NCBI GenBank assembly: GCA_964441285.1
Contig: CAYTUK010000010.1
Location: 1 to 64,000 of the forward strand
From: S010-25 sp964441285
GTDB taxonomy: Bacteria; Pseudomonadota; Gammaproteobacteria; SZUA-229
Length of the DNA: 64,000 nucleotides
Reading direction: 5' to 3'
A model generated the notes under the pieces. The model was given only the letters and a program-made list of their open reading frames with translations. It made no database searches and had not been told where the DNA came from. Of this stretch, positions 1-8,669 are shown one piece after another; positions within the stretch are counted from its first letter, which is position 1, and each line of letters begins with the position of its first letter. The position numbers were made by a program, and so were the translations under genes.

Positions 1-159
1 ACCGATTAACGATGAAAATTCTCTAAAAAAAGTGTCCGGTTGGACTTGACCAGTATAGTTCACTCTTCAAATAAGTTAAGACTGGATTATCATTTCAATA
101 TAATATTTACACAAAATATTCATAATCTATGGCCACAACATCTTAGCGTTATAGTGATT
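1..159. other. left-edge non-coding stretch, possible CDS tail
   Basis: No complete gene lies here. Frame 2 is open from the window edge for 15 codons to a TGA at 47-49, so this could be the last few residues of a gene that lies mostly outside the window. The peptide is too short to identify. The remainder, up to the stop of the minus-strand transferase at 160, is AT-rich and shows no clear terminator. Confidence 0.2.
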
Positions 160-1140
160 TTACAGTGAAGGAAAATTTTCCCGACCATGTGCAAACATGA
201 AATCAATATCAGGCCCTTTTGGTACAATCCCTGTTGGATTGATCGAACGATGACTGGCGAAATAGTGATACTTGATATGATTCATGTTCACCGTTTCTGC
301 CACCCCGGGAATTTGATAGAGTTCACGCGTATAGGCCCATAGATTTGGGTAATCTATTAGACGTTGTTTATTGGTTTTAAAATGGTTGTAATACACCGCA
401 TCAAAACGTACCAAAGTGGTAAATAATCGCCAGTCTGCTTCAGTGATTTGATTACCAACCAGGTAACGTTGCTTTGATAATGATTTTTCAAGTTGGTCCA
501 TGGTATTAAACAATCGATCATATGCTTTTTCATAGGCCTTTTGGCTGGTGGCAAACCCCGCTTGATATACGCCGTTGTTTACATTGTGATAAACAAGATC
601 ATTTATCACATCGATTTTTTCACGCAGTGATGGCGGGTAAAAATCAATATCTGAATCAGTGTAATCATCAAAAGCGGTATTCAACATGCGAATGATTTCT
701 GAGGATTCATTATTGACAATCGTCTCGCATTTTTTGTCCCAAAGCACTGGCACAGTCACCAGGCCATCAAAATTCGGATGGGCCTTTTGATAATTTTCAT
801 AGAGATAATGTGCATGGTTTATATGATCTTCTGTCGCTCCCGGATATTTGTTTCCAGAATCATCGCCGAACATCCAGCTTTCATCCGGCATTAACGGGTG
901 AACGACAGAAACAGAAATGATATCTTCCAGTCCTTTCAGTGCGCGAACAATCAAGGTGCGATGTGCCCACGGACAAGCATAGGACACATAAAGATGATAA
1001 CGGTCTGGTTCAGCGGCAAAGCCAGCTTTGCCACCCGGGCCTGCACGGCCATCTTTTGTTACCCAGTTCCTGAAACTCGATACAGCCCGAAGAAACTCAC
1101 CTTTTTCAACTTGCCATTTACCCGCCATTTTTGTAGTCAT
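160..1140 (-). CDS. glutathionyl-hydroquinone reductase (Xi-class GST, YqjG/ECM4 family)
   Basis: Predicted cytosolic enzyme that reduces glutathionyl-hydroquinones, releasing hydroquinone and oxidised glutathione. The Xi-class catalytic motif CPWAHR is visible with Cys56 in the thioredoxin-like N-terminal half. It is followed by VVHPLMPDESW and an all-helical C-terminal half containing TEADWRLFTTLVRFD, all typical of YqjG/ECM4. Length is 326 aa, normal for the family. The longer frame opens at 1230, but the ATG at 1140 (MTTKMAGKW) is preferred: it lies 4 bp after the pirin stop and follows a purine-rich AGAGG. It is the last gene of a doxX-pirin-GST operon, a frequent proteobacterial arrangement for quinone/electrophile stress. 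The family assignment is firm; the physiological substrate is not known. Confidence 0.93.
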   Translation of the reverse strand: MTTKMAGKWQVEKGEFLRAVSSFRNWVTKDGRAGPGGKAGFAAEPDRYHLYVSYACPWAHRTLIVRALKGLEDIISVSVVHPLMPDESWMFGDDSGNKYPGATEDHINHAHYLYENYQKAHPNFDGLVTVPVLWDKKCETIVNNESSEIIRMLNTAFDDYTDSDIDFYPPSLREKIDVINDLVYHNVNNGVYQAGFATSQKAYEKAYDRLFNTMDQLEKSLSKQRYLVGNQITEADWRLFTTLVRFDAVYYNHFKTNKQRLIDYPNLWAYTRELYQIPGVAETVNMNHIKYHYFASHRSINPTGIVPKGPDIDFMFAHGRENFPSL

Positions 1141-1144
1141 CTTT

Positions 1145-2023
1145 TTATGCCTCTGCCATTTTTTTACGCTTAATCCACGCACGATCACGGACGAAGTTAT
1201 TTGATTGATAGTCACGCATTGCCTGATCAATTTCTGCTTTTGAATTCATCACAAACGGACCATACTGAACAATGGATTCATTAATGGGCTTACCGCTAAT
1301 CAGCAGAATCCTGGCACCTTGTTCCCCTGCAACAAAGTCAGCAATGTCATCATTTTCACCCAGTACGATAAGTGTATTCAATGCTACACTTTTGTCATTG
1401 AACAAACCCCCACCTTCGAAAATATACAGAAAACTATTATTTTCAACAGGCAGAATAGTTTGAAATATTTTGCCTGCATTTAGCTGCACATCGAAATAAG
1501 ACACATTGGTTATGTTATCTACAATGGGTGAAATTACATCACCAATATGACCGATAAGCACTTTGGTCGTGTAGTCCGGTGATTCAACCACTGGAAATGC
1601 ATCTGATTTATATTCCTGATACGCTGGCGCGTCCATCTTGTTTGCAGAGGGTAAATTGATCCATAACTGAAACCCCCGCATCAAGCCGCTCTCCTGTTTT
1701 GGCATTTCTGAATGGATGACACCACTCGCCGCTTTCATCCATTGCGCTCCACCAGGCCCCAGGCTACCGGTATTGCCCATACTGTCCTTGTGTTCCATAT
1801 CGCCATCGATCATATAGGTGAAAGTATTAAAACCACGATGCGGATGTTCCGGGAAACCGGCAATATAGTCGTCAGGATTATCACTACTGAATTGATCAAG
1901 CATGATGAACGGGTCATAGTTGCGCAAAGCAGGCGTACCGATTGTTCGGTGCACGGTTACGTCTGCACCTTCCGATGTTGCTCTTGCAGGGATGAATCGT
2001 GCTGTACTGGATTGTTTGTTCAT
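1145..2023 (-). CDS. pirin family protein
   Basis: Bicupin protein of the pirin family. Bacterial pirins include quercetinase-like dioxygenases and redox-sensitive regulators, so the exact role cannot be told from sequence. The metal ligands of the N-terminal cupin are all present: His60 and His62 in FPEHPHRGF, and His104 and Glu106 in GVIHSEMP. The second cupin (about residues 170-260) looks non-metal-binding, as is usual. Length is 292 aa. It ends 4 bp before the glutathionyl-hydroquinone reductase start and follows doxX by 65 bp, so the three genes probably form one transcript. Linkage to a hydroquinone reductase favours an aromatic/quinone-related function; this is inference. Confidence 0.92.
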   Translation of the reverse strand: MNKQSSTARFIPARATSEGADVTVHRTIGTPALRNYDPFIMLDQFSSDNPDDYIAGFPEHPHRGFNTFTYMIDGDMEHKDSMGNTGSLGPGGAQWMKAASGVIHSEMPKQESGLMRGFQLWINLPSANKMDAPAYQEYKSDAFPVVESPDYTTKVLIGHIGDVISPIVDNITNVSYFDVQLNAGKIFQTILPVENNSFLYIFEGGGLFNDKSVALNTLIVLGENDDIADFVAGEQGARILLISGKPINESIVQYGPFVMNSKAEIDQAMRDYQSNNFVRDRAWIKRKKMAEA

Positions 2024-2088
2024 AATACTCTCTTTTTTTTATCGAAGCGTAGACTCAAAAGAGCCCGCGTTTCAAATTGATGAGTAGA

Positions 2089-2463
2089 TTAACGGTTACG
2101 ATTGTCGAGGCTGAAAACCCCGGCACCGTGTATCACTAACAGCAGTAAACCACCGGCTATTGCAATATCACTCATGAACATAATCATCTGGGTTTGATCA
2201 GCAAAGTTATGGTGGAATATAACCGCAGCGACTACCGAAAACACACTCAGTGCAATAGCGCTCCATTTTGTTTGCCAGCCAGCAATAATCGCCAGACCAC
2301 CACCAACTTCAAGCAAAATAACCAGTGGCAAAAAAATACCTGGCACACCCATTGCCTCCATATATCCCTGAGTTCCTGCATAGGCAGCAATTTTGCTCAA
2401 ACCGGCAAGTAAGAAAATCTGACCGAGAAATACTCGTGCGATAAATTGAATAACTTTTTCCAT
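2089..2463 (-). CDS. DoxX family membrane protein
   Basis: Small inner-membrane protein of 124 aa with four predicted hydrophobic helices. It carries the DoxX-family signature: an N-terminal RVFLGQIFLLAGLSKI segment, GxxxxxGVPGIFLPLVILLEVGGGLAIIAGW in the second and third helices, and a charged FADQTQM loop. DoxX proteins of the YphA/YqjF type commonly accompany pirins and glutathionyl-hydroquinone reductases. Their biochemical role is poorly defined, though a link to thiol and redox homeostasis has been suggested. It is the first gene of the minus-strand operon and is divergent from the LysR regulator 161 bp away, which probably controls it. Confidence 0.9.
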   Translation of the reverse strand: MEKVIQFIARVFLGQIFLLAGLSKIAAYAGTQGYMEAMGVPGIFLPLVILLEVGGGLAIIAGWQTKWSAIALSVFSVVAAVIFHHNFADQTQMIMFMSDIAIAGGLLLLVIHGAGVFSLDNRNR

Positions 2464-2576
2464 TTTGAATTTCCCCTGATTTTAGCTGTTGTTGAAAAAT
2501 GACCTGACTTTTGACATGCATTTATTGCCCTGTCGTTGGATACATTATTAGTGTTGCGAAAACAAAGATAAACAGT

Positions 2577-2596
2577 AACAATAAGAAATAATTGTT
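2577..2596. promoter_or_regulatory. candidate LysR-type operator in divergent promoter
   Basis: A perfect inverted repeat, AACAAT-N8-ATTGTT, lies in the doxX/lysR intergenic region 29-48 bp upstream of the regulator start. Interrupted dyads between a LysR gene and its divergent target are the usual place for LysR-type binding sites, so this is a candidate autoregulatory site. The inference rests on position and symmetry only. Confidence 0.4.
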
Positions 2597-2624
2597 CTTT
2601 ATTTAACAACAGTAGGAGAATGAA

Positions 2625-3542
2625 ATGAATCGCTTTGAGAACATGAATGTCTTCATCCGCGTTGTCGAAGTTGGCAGTATCAGTGGCGCTGCTGATAATC
2701 TCGGAGTTGCTAAATCGGCTGTTAGCCGACGCTTAAAAGAGCTTGAAGGACATCTCGGTGTTGAGCTTTTTCACCGCACAACTCGGCGCATGAACCTGAC
2801 AGATACCGGCCGCGCTTTTTACCATCAGGCCGTACGAATTCTGCAAGATGTTCTGGAAGCAGAACTCACGACATCGCAAGCCCATAAGACTTTAAAAGGC
2901 AGTTTAAAGGTTGCGTTACCATCCAGTTTTGGTCTTATGCACATGGGAGGTGCCATTAATGCGTTTTCAAAAGAGCACCCACAGATTGAATTTGATCTGG
3001 ATTTTAATGACCGTGAAGTAGATTTAATGCAGGAAGGATTTGATCTTGCCATTCGGCTTGCGAACCTGCCTGATTCAAGCTTGATCGCTCGTCATCTTGC
3101 ACCCATTAAAACGGTCATGTGTGCCAGTCCAGCTTATATCGAAGAAATGGGCGCGCCTCTATCACCCAATGAATTGATTAACCATCGATGTCTTGTTTAT
3201 AGCCTGCTGCGTGATTTCGAATACTGGTCTTTAACGGATACAAAAGGTAAAGAAAACAAAATAAAAATACAGCCATTTTTAAAAGCAAGCGCGGGTGAAT
3301 TTCTTAGAGATGCGGCAGTCGAAGGCCTGGGCCTTGTTATCGTTCCATCATTTATAGCCTATAAGGAAATTGAGCATGGAAATTTGATCCCTATACTCAA
3401 AGAGTACAAGATACCACAGATATCCGCTTATGCCATTTATCCGCAAACGCGTCACCTTTCTCTACGTGTAAGAGCGTTTGTTGATTTTCTGATACAACGT
3501 TTTGAAGGCACACCCTATTGGGATATCTGCTTACAAAAATAG
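2625..3542 (+). CDS. LysR family transcriptional regulator
   Basis: DNA-binding regulator of 305 aa. The N-terminal winged helix-turn-helix covers about residues 3-60, with the recognition segment GSISGAADNLGVAKSAVSRR and the linker helix LFHRTTRRMNLTD. A periplasmic-binding-protein-like effector domain covers about residues 90-295. The start is supported by AGGAG 6 bp upstream. It is divergent from doxX-pirin-GST, the classic arrangement for a LysR regulator and its target operon. It most resembles the large DsdC/CrgA-like subgroup that controls quinone and aldehyde stress genes. The inducer is unknown. Confidence 0.93.
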   Translation: MNRFENMNVFIRVVEVGSISGAADNLGVAKSAVSRRLKELEGHLGVELFHRTTRRMNLTDTGRAFYHQAVRILQDVLEAELTTSQAHKTLKGSLKVALPSSFGLMHMGGAINAFSKEHPQIEFDLDFNDREVDLMQEGFDLAIRLANLPDSSLIARHLAPIKTVMCASPAYIEEMGAPLSPNELINHRCLVYSLLRDFEYWSLTDTKGKENKIKIQPFLKASAGEFLRDAAVEGLGLVIVPSFIAYKEIEHGNLIPILKEYKIPQISAYAIYPQTRHLSLRVRAFVDFLIQRFEGTPYWDICLQK

Positions 3543-4027
3543 ATATTTTAATGACCAGTTGATAATTTATGGATACGACATTAATCAAATATCCGATAAC
3601 AATGGAGACTGTAAATTAAAGATAAAAAAAGAGATTTCCTCACAATAGCGCAAGCAGCTGCAAAAAATATAAAAATCGAGCACGAACTAAACGCGCTCAA
3701 AAACTTGCACAATGCCGATGTTTCTCCTGCCCTTACCTTAAACATCACTTGTTTGATCTCATCATCTGCTTGCGTTAAATATCAGTATAGTAATATTTAA
3801 CGAACTGAACCGGATATGACGCATTTATTGATATGAATTTTTATTTTAGGAGTACTGAGGGTAGCACCCGTGCAATATACCTTTATATTCGCATCAAATA
3901 TAGTTTCTGCATGCTAGTATATAGTAACAAGGATCGAATCTTTACCTCTGATAAATTTCTAACGTCACCCTGATGCATAGTAAAATGAATCATCGGGTTA
4001 TTTTTCCGATACTACAGGTAGTTTATT
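3543..4027. other. 485-bp intergenic region with an inverted repeat
   Basis: No gene with a usable start codon is visible. One plus-strand frame stays open from about 3615 to a TAA at about 3800 and reads as plausible protein (it includes LTIAQAAAKNIK), but it has no ATG, GTG or TTG at its start. It may be a gene remnant or chance. A perfect 10-bp inverted repeat is listed separately. The far end carries the leader of the sensor kinase. Confidence 0.4.
3773..3802. repeat. perfect 10-bp inverted repeat
   Basis: CGTTAAATAT at 3773-3782 is matched exactly by ATATTTAACG at 3793-3802 across a 10-nt loop. It is AT-rich, is not followed by a T-run, and lies about 225 bp upstream of the sensor kinase. 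It could be a weak transcript end for the LysR gene or a protein-binding site. Confidence 0.45.
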
Positions 4028-6253
4028 GTGAAGGACCCAACCATAAAACTGAAGGGCGACACCGTCAGCACGAAATGGATGACGCTTAGATATATCTTTG
4101 CGCTCGGTTTAATAGCATTACTTTCAATTAGTTCTTACTCCATTGTAAAAAATATTTTAGCCGTTACTAAAGGCAGTGCGGCCATAATAAATATTAGTGG
4201 TCAGCAGAGAATGCTATGTCAGCGTATCGCTTATTTATCAGAGAAATACGCTGACCAACATTTTCAAAAAATTCAAAATAAAACTTTACCGCTCTTACTG
4301 TCGGCGATTAAACTTATGAAAGAGACCCATAACAGACTGGTTCATGGTGATATAACCGCGAACCTTCCGGGGAATATTTCTAAAAAAATCCATTCTATGT
4401 ATTTTGATTCTCCTATGTATCTGGATCGGCGATTACATGAATTTATCACAGAAGCCATAGTCATCACTAAAACACCCCCGACTAAAGCTATAAAAAGCAC
4501 ACATTGTTTTCTCTACATTAACTCAGTCGCTACTCATACATTACTTAATGATTTAAATGCCGTAGTGAAACAATACCAGGTAGAAAGTGAAGCTGTTATT
4601 ACAAAACTTCAGCGTCTGGAAGTTGGTATATTAATTATTACACTGATTGTATTATTAATGATTGCACTGTTTATTTTTAGACCTATGGTAACCCGTGTAA
4701 AACTGGAAACGTTAAAGCTAATTAATGCAGGCAAAAAAATACATGCCATAGCTGATACAGTGGGAGATGGCATTGTTACAGTCAACACTGAAAATAGAAT
4801 TATTTTTGTCAATCAGGAACTGTGTCATATTTTCCAGTATTTAGAAGATGATCTATTGGGAAAAAGCCTGACAGTTCTATTAAAAGACTCAGTAAATACC
4901 CATAAAATATTATTAAATAATTTAATTAAACAGACAGAAAATGCTATACCAAACCCCTGGTTTGAACTTGAAGGCCAACGCAAAGACCATACTAAATTAC
5001 CGCTTGAAATAAGAATTAACCAGACTCAGATTAATGATGTAGAGGATACCGCCTTTACTGTTTCTATACGGGATATTACCGACCGTCTGCAAACTGAAGA
5101 AGCATTGCGGCGCTCACAAAAAATGGAAGTTATCGGTCAATTGTCCGGTGGTATCGCACATGATTTTAATAACCAGCTTGGCGTGGTTATTGGTTATCTG
5201 GATATTTTGAAAAAACATCTCCCAATTAAACAAAAAAAAGCCAGACAGTGGTTGGACACTGCCATCAAAGCCAGCCAGCGGTGCATTGATCTAACCCGGC
5301 AATTATTGGCTTTTTCCCGTACCCAGACACAGGAAAAAACAGCAGCCTGTCTTAATGATACCCTCAAGGAACTCAATGGTGTGTTTACACGTTCACTCAC
5401 TCCTGAAGTTGATCTACAGTATTCTCTTGATGACAGACTGTGGTTAACTGAAATTAATCTGGGCGAATTTCAGGATGCCATCCTGAATCTGATTATCAAT
5501 GCCCGCGATGCTATGCCAAATGGTGGCAAGCTGCGGCTGGAAACCAGTAATAAACATCTGGATGCTGACTACACTGAAACTAACCCCACCCTCAACGTAG
5601 GGGATTATATAGAGTTATCCGTAAGTGATACAGGGACAGGTATGGATAAGAATACCCTGGAACACATCTTCGAACCTTTTTTTACCACAAAACCCGCAGG
5701 TGAAGGTACCGGACTAGGCCTGGCCATGGTTTACGGTTTTTTTAAACGTTATGGTGGTTATGTCAAAGTGGATTCAAAACCCGGCGCAGGAACCACTATT
5801 CGACTTTATCTACCCCGTTCTAAAATAGTAAAATCAACCAGTATAGGCAATGATACGCAAGCAACTGAACTATCTACCGGCAACGAACATATTCTTATCG
5901 TCGATGATGAAAGAAGTTTGCTTGAGCTGGCTGATAAATATCTGAGTGATCAGGGCTACCGAACATACACGGCTGAAAATGCAGCACAGGCACTAGATAT
6001 CCTGATGAACAATAAAGAGATTGAGCTGTTATTTACTGACGTAATTATGCCTGGTGAAATGAATGGTTATGAACTGGCAGAGCACGCAGCACAGCGATAT
6101 CCACAATTAAAAATATTGCTAACCTCAGGCCTTACATCTAAAGGTGCTTCCTGTAATAATCAGGCGAAATTTGCCGCTCATCTACTGGCTAAACCTTATA
6201 GAAAAACAGGGCTAATAAAACGTATCCGTTTAATACTTGATGATAAAACATAA
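4028..6253 (+). CDS. hybrid sensor histidine kinase with PilJ-like sensor, PAS and receiver domains
   Basis: Inner-membrane signalling protein of 741 aa. Order: TM1 (about 21-40); a periplasmic PilJ/NarX-type helical sensor with the hallmark INISGQQRMLCQRIA at 55-69; TM2 (about 200-218); a PAS domain (about 237-350); a HisKA dimerisation domain with phospho-acceptor His378 in GGIAHDFNNQLG; an HATPase domain with N-box NLIINARDAM, DTGTGM and GTGLGLAMVYG; and a C-terminal receiver with acidic pair Asp626/Asp627, phospho-Asp671 and Lys722. The start is a GTG at 4028, because a TAG in the same frame lies 7 bp upstream. No separate response regulator or output gene lies nearby, so the partner is encoded elsewhere. 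The stimulus is unknown. Confidence 0.9.
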   Translation: MKDPTIKLKGDTVSTKWMTLRYIFALGLIALLSISSYSIVKNILAVTKGSAAIINISGQQRMLCQRIAYLSEKYADQHFQKIQNKTLPLLLSAIKLMKETHNRLVHGDITANLPGNISKKIHSMYFDSPMYLDRRLHEFITEAIVITKTPPTKAIKSTHCFLYINSVATHTLLNDLNAVVKQYQVESEAVITKLQRLEVGILIITLIVLLMIALFIFRPMVTRVKLETLKLINAGKKIHAIADTVGDGIVTVNTENRIIFVNQELCHIFQYLEDDLLGKSLTVLLKDSVNTHKILLNNLIKQTENAIPNPWFELEGQRKDHTKLPLEIRINQTQINDVEDTAFTVSIRDITDRLQTEEALRRSQKMEVIGQLSGGIAHDFNNQLGVVIGYLDILKKHLPIKQKKARQWLDTAIKASQRCIDLTRQLLAFSRTQTQEKTAACLNDTLKELNGVFTRSLTPEVDLQYSLDDRLWLTEINLGEFQDAILNLIINARDAMPNGGKLRLETSNKHLDADYTETNPTLNVGDYIELSVSDTGTGMDKNTLEHIFEPFFTTKPAGEGTGLGLAMVYGFFKRYGGYVKVDSKPGAGTTIRLYLPRSKIVKSTSIGNDTQATELSTGNEHILIVDDERSLLELADKYLSDQGYRTYTAENAAQALDILMNNKEIELLFTDVIMPGEMNGYELAEHAAQRYPQLKILLTSGLTSKGASCNNQAKFAAHLLAKPYRKTGLIKRIRLILDDKT

Positions 6254-6258
6254 CTGGA

Positions 6259-6444
6259 TTAATTTCTAAAATTAGTAATCGGCAATGGCTGCTCAATTTC
6301 TGACCCTTTAAGAAAAGCAATAACAGAATGTAGACCATCGCGCCGAATAATTTCCATCATCTCTGGTTTTTTATGCCTGCTTCTTTTAGCTTTAATAAAT
6401 AATCGCTTACAAAACACGTTGCCAAAAGCTACTTCTTTAACCAT
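6259..6444 (-). CDS. possible small protein of unknown function (61 aa)
   Basis: A minus-strand frame begins MVKEVAFGNVF and ends six bases beyond the sensor-kinase stop, convergent with it. The frame is also open to an ATG at 6453. The peptide is basic in the middle (KAKRSRHKK) with a plausible helical C-terminal half. Its ATG overlaps the stop of another short frame by 8 bp, a layout seen in translationally coupled genes. No Shine-Dalgarno is evident and no family is recognised. It may be a real small gene, half of a broken gene, or chance. Confidence 0.3.
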   Translation of the reverse strand: MVKEVAFGNVFCKRLFIKAKRSRHKKPEMMEIIRRDGLHSVIAFLKGSEIEQPLPITNFRN

Positions 6445-6610
6445 GTTTATCATTTAGCTGTTCAGTAAATATCTCATGCTCTTCCAGAGCCTTACTCTCC
6501 TGAAACAAATGCCGATATTTTACCTGTAAATCCTGGAAGTTCACCTTGATCTTCCACCGAATAACAGTAACTGGATAGTTATTACTGAAACGAATAAAAA
6601 GGCTGCCCAT
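6437..6610 (-). CDS. possible small protein of unknown function (57 aa) starting in a repeat element
   Basis: A minus-strand frame opens at an ATG inside the arm of the palindromic element (6608-6610), reads MGSLFIRFSNNYP, and continues into a charged helical segment (KYRHLFQESKALEEHE). It ends at a TAA within the start region of the next small frame. The latter two-thirds look protein-like, while the first residues are dictated by the repeat. A plausible reading is an older small gene whose 5' end was replaced by repeat insertion. No homologue is recognised. Confidence 0.25.
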   Translation of the reverse strand: MGSLFIRFSNNYPVTVIRWKIKVNFQDLQVKYRHLFQESKALEEHEIFTEQLNDKHG

Positions 6611-6713
6611 TGTTCAAGACACGCGGATGAATACATCCATGTAGATTTGACACCCGCATACCTGCAACTGACGGTCTTAAACAATAGGCAGCCTTTTCAT
6701 ATGTACTGTTAGT
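6584..6713 (+). repeat. palindromic interspersed element, copy A
   Basis: About 130 bp, bounded by ACTGAAAC on the left and ACTGTTAGT on the right. Long inverted arms at 6597-6620 and 6673-6696 match at 22 of 24 positions and enclose a core of about 50 bp containing GAATACATCCATGT and GACACCCGCAT. Homologous copies occur at 35762, 42450 and 52274, with a core-only copy at 9661. Strand here is set by the core. Confidence 0.85.
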
Positions 6714-6860
6714 AACTCACAATAATCCTGCCATCATCATTTCAATATGAACAACAACAGGTTAAAAGTCGAAACATGTGCAGATGTAGCCAGTATGGTG
6801 ATTTTTATGCCATGATCCGAGTATAATAGCGGCTCGTTTAGTTTACACAAATAATGAATA

Positions 6861-7250
6861 ATGCCCTCACAAGCCTCCAAAACACTCGAAACTTTTGATA
6901 ATCCACAGCCTGAGCGTGACTACACCATCCGTATCCGTGTGCCGGAATTTACCTGCCTGTGTCCAAAAACTGGCCAGCCGGATTTTGCGACAATGCAGCT
7001 GGAGTACGTGCCGGAACAAAGCTGCATCGAACTCAAATCACTAAAAATGTATATCTGGTCATTTCGTAATGAAGGCGCCTTTCATGAGGCGGTTACCAAT
7101 CAGATACTCGCCGATATGGTTGCCGCCTGCGCGCCACGTTTTATGCGTTTAACTGCCGAGTTTAACGTGCGAGGTGGTATCTACACCACCGTTGTCGCTG
7201 AACATAAGCAGGCAGACTGGCAACCTCCTGTTACGGTAAACTTGCCTTAA
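6861..7250 (+). CDS. queF: NADPH-dependent 7-cyano-7-deazaguanine reductase QueF (short type)
   Basis: Reduces the nitrile preQ0 to the amine preQ1 in queuosine tRNA modification. At 129 aa this is the short single-domain YkvM type rather than the long E. coli type. Active-site residues are present: nucleophilic Cys34 and Asp41 in FTCLCPKTGQPDF, and His75/Glu76 in FHEAV. The substrate-side segment ELKSLKMYIWSFRNEG is fully conserved. The ATG at 6861 gives the expected N-terminus. It is followed after 52 bp by a FGGY kinase with no known pathway link. No preQ1 riboswitch was recognised upstream. Confidence 0.95.
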   Translation: MPSQASKTLETFDNPQPERDYTIRIRVPEFTCLCPKTGQPDFATMQLEYVPEQSCIELKSLKMYIWSFRNEGAFHEAVTNQILADMVAACAPRFMRLTAEFNVRGGIYTTVVAEHKQADWQPPVTVNLP

Positions 7251-7302
7251 AACCGACTCGAATTCGACTCTAACCGACTTATTTCTCACCCACCTGATTG
7301 CA

Positions 7303-8610
7303 ATGAGAAACTGTTTTATTGGCATTGATGTCGGCACCTCAGGAATACGTGCCAGCGTGATTGATGAACAGGCGATTGAACTGCAGACGGCCAGATTAAC
7401 ACTGGCCCCTGCTACGCTTGAAAATGGCCGCTGTGAAGCCGATGCGCTACAATGGCAAACGCAGTTACACACCTTAATACAGGCGCTAACGTCGCGACTG
7501 GATAAAACGGATAAAGTTTGTGCGTTGGCCATTGACGGGACTTCCAGCACTGTCATTGCCTGCGATAAATACGGTCATCCGCTCGGCAAAAGCTTAATGT
7601 ATAATGACCAGCAGAGTGTTGAACCGGCACAACGCATTGCTGACATTGCACCACAAAATTGCGCGGCACACGGCGCAAGTTCATCACTGGCAAAAGCCCT
7701 GACACTATTACAGCGTTATCCTGAAACGGCCTTATTGTGCCATCAGTCAGACTGGTTATCTGCTGGCTTAAGTTATGGTTATAATGATAGCCATCGTCAT
7801 TACAATAGAAATAACATTAGCGATGAAAATAACTGTCTTAAAATGGGTTATGACATTGTAAATCGCGGCTGGCCGGAATGGATTTATCTGCTGGGAATTA
7901 AATCCTCTCAGCTACCTGAAGTGGTTCCACCGGGCAGCTTTGTAGCAACCATCAATCGAGAACTTGCCAGCCAGTTATTCATAGCCACTGACTGTCAGAT
8001 AATCGCTGGCACAACGGATAGCATTGCTGCTGTCATCGCTACAGGGGTAAACCAGTGTGGCGATGCGGTGACTTCCCTGGGCAGTACGCTGGTATTAAAA
8101 ATACTCGCAGAGCAGCCTGTATTCGCACCACAATACGGTATTTATAGCCATCGATTCGGCAACCACTGGTTAATTGGTGGCGCGTCCAATAGTGGTGGCC
8201 GGGTATTACGCCAGTTTTTTAGCCAGCGGCAACTCGATGAAATGACACCTGAGCTGCAACCGGAAGAGCCAACCGGACTCCATTATTACCCACTACCCGC
8301 CAGCGGGGAACGTTTTCCCGTTAATGACTCGAATAAACCGGCAATATTAACGCCCCGCCCCGATAATGACCGACTATTCTTTCAGGCCATACTGGAAGGC
8401 ATTAGCGAAATTGAGTATCAGGGTTATCAAAAGCTGGCTAAACTGGGAGCGGGTAAAGTCAACAAAGTTTTTACCTGCGGTGGCGGTAATAATAACCTGG
8501 CATGGCGTAAAATACGCGAATTAAAACTGGGTGTGCCGGTACTTTTAGCCACACAGACAGAAGCCAGTTATGGCTGCGCATTACTGGCATTGCAGGGCTG
8601 GGGAAATTAA
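7303..8610 (+). CDS. FGGY-family carbohydrate kinase (possibly ribulokinase-like)
   Basis: Cytosolic ATP-dependent sugar kinase of 435 aa with the actin-like two-domain fold. Visible motifs are phosphate-1 GIDVGTSGIRASV at the N-terminus, AIDGTSS in the first domain, the phosphate-2/adenosine region TSLGSTLVLK, and GGGNNN near the C-terminus. Length is shorter than glycerol or xylulose kinases (about 490-500 aa). It resembles the compact group that includes cyanobacterial and plant D-ribulose kinases; this subgroup call is from memory of family features. Downstream are cysZ and slyX, so context does not settle the substrate. Confidence 0.8.
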   Translation: MRNCFIGIDVGTSGIRASVIDEQAIELQTARLTLAPATLENGRCEADALQWQTQLHTLIQALTSRLDKTDKVCALAIDGTSSTVIACDKYGHPLGKSLMYNDQQSVEPAQRIADIAPQNCAAHGASSSLAKALTLLQRYPETALLCHQSDWLSAGLSYGYNDSHRHYNRNNISDENNCLKMGYDIVNRGWPEWIYLLGIKSSQLPEVVPPGSFVATINRELASQLFIATDCQIIAGTTDSIAAVIATGVNQCGDAVTSLGSTLVLKILAEQPVFAPQYGIYSHRFGNHWLIGGASNSGGRVLRQFFSQRQLDEMTPELQPEEPTGLHYYPLPASGERFPVNDSNKPAILTPRPDNDRLFFQAILEGISEIEYQGYQKLAKLGAGKVNKVFTCGGGNNNLAWRKIRELKLGVPVLLATQTEASYGCALLALQGWGN

Positions 8611-8669
8611 CCTGACAGAAGCAAACTATTAAGAAAATTTAAAACCTCTAACTTAAAAATATAAAAATC

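Noticed and set aside
1..60. GTGTCCGGTTGGACTTGACC near the left edge as an insertion-sequence end
   Set aside because: It looks like an IS terminal word, but no second end, target duplication or transposase is in view, so it cannot be supported.
6721..6860. preQ1 riboswitch upstream of queF
   Set aside because: The leader lacks a recognisable preQ1 aptamer (C-rich loop and A-rich tail pseudoknot).
7149..7556. Minus-strand 135-aa frame across queF and the FGGY kinase
   Set aside because: It is antisense to two well-supported genes and spans their junction, which is typical of a shadow frame.
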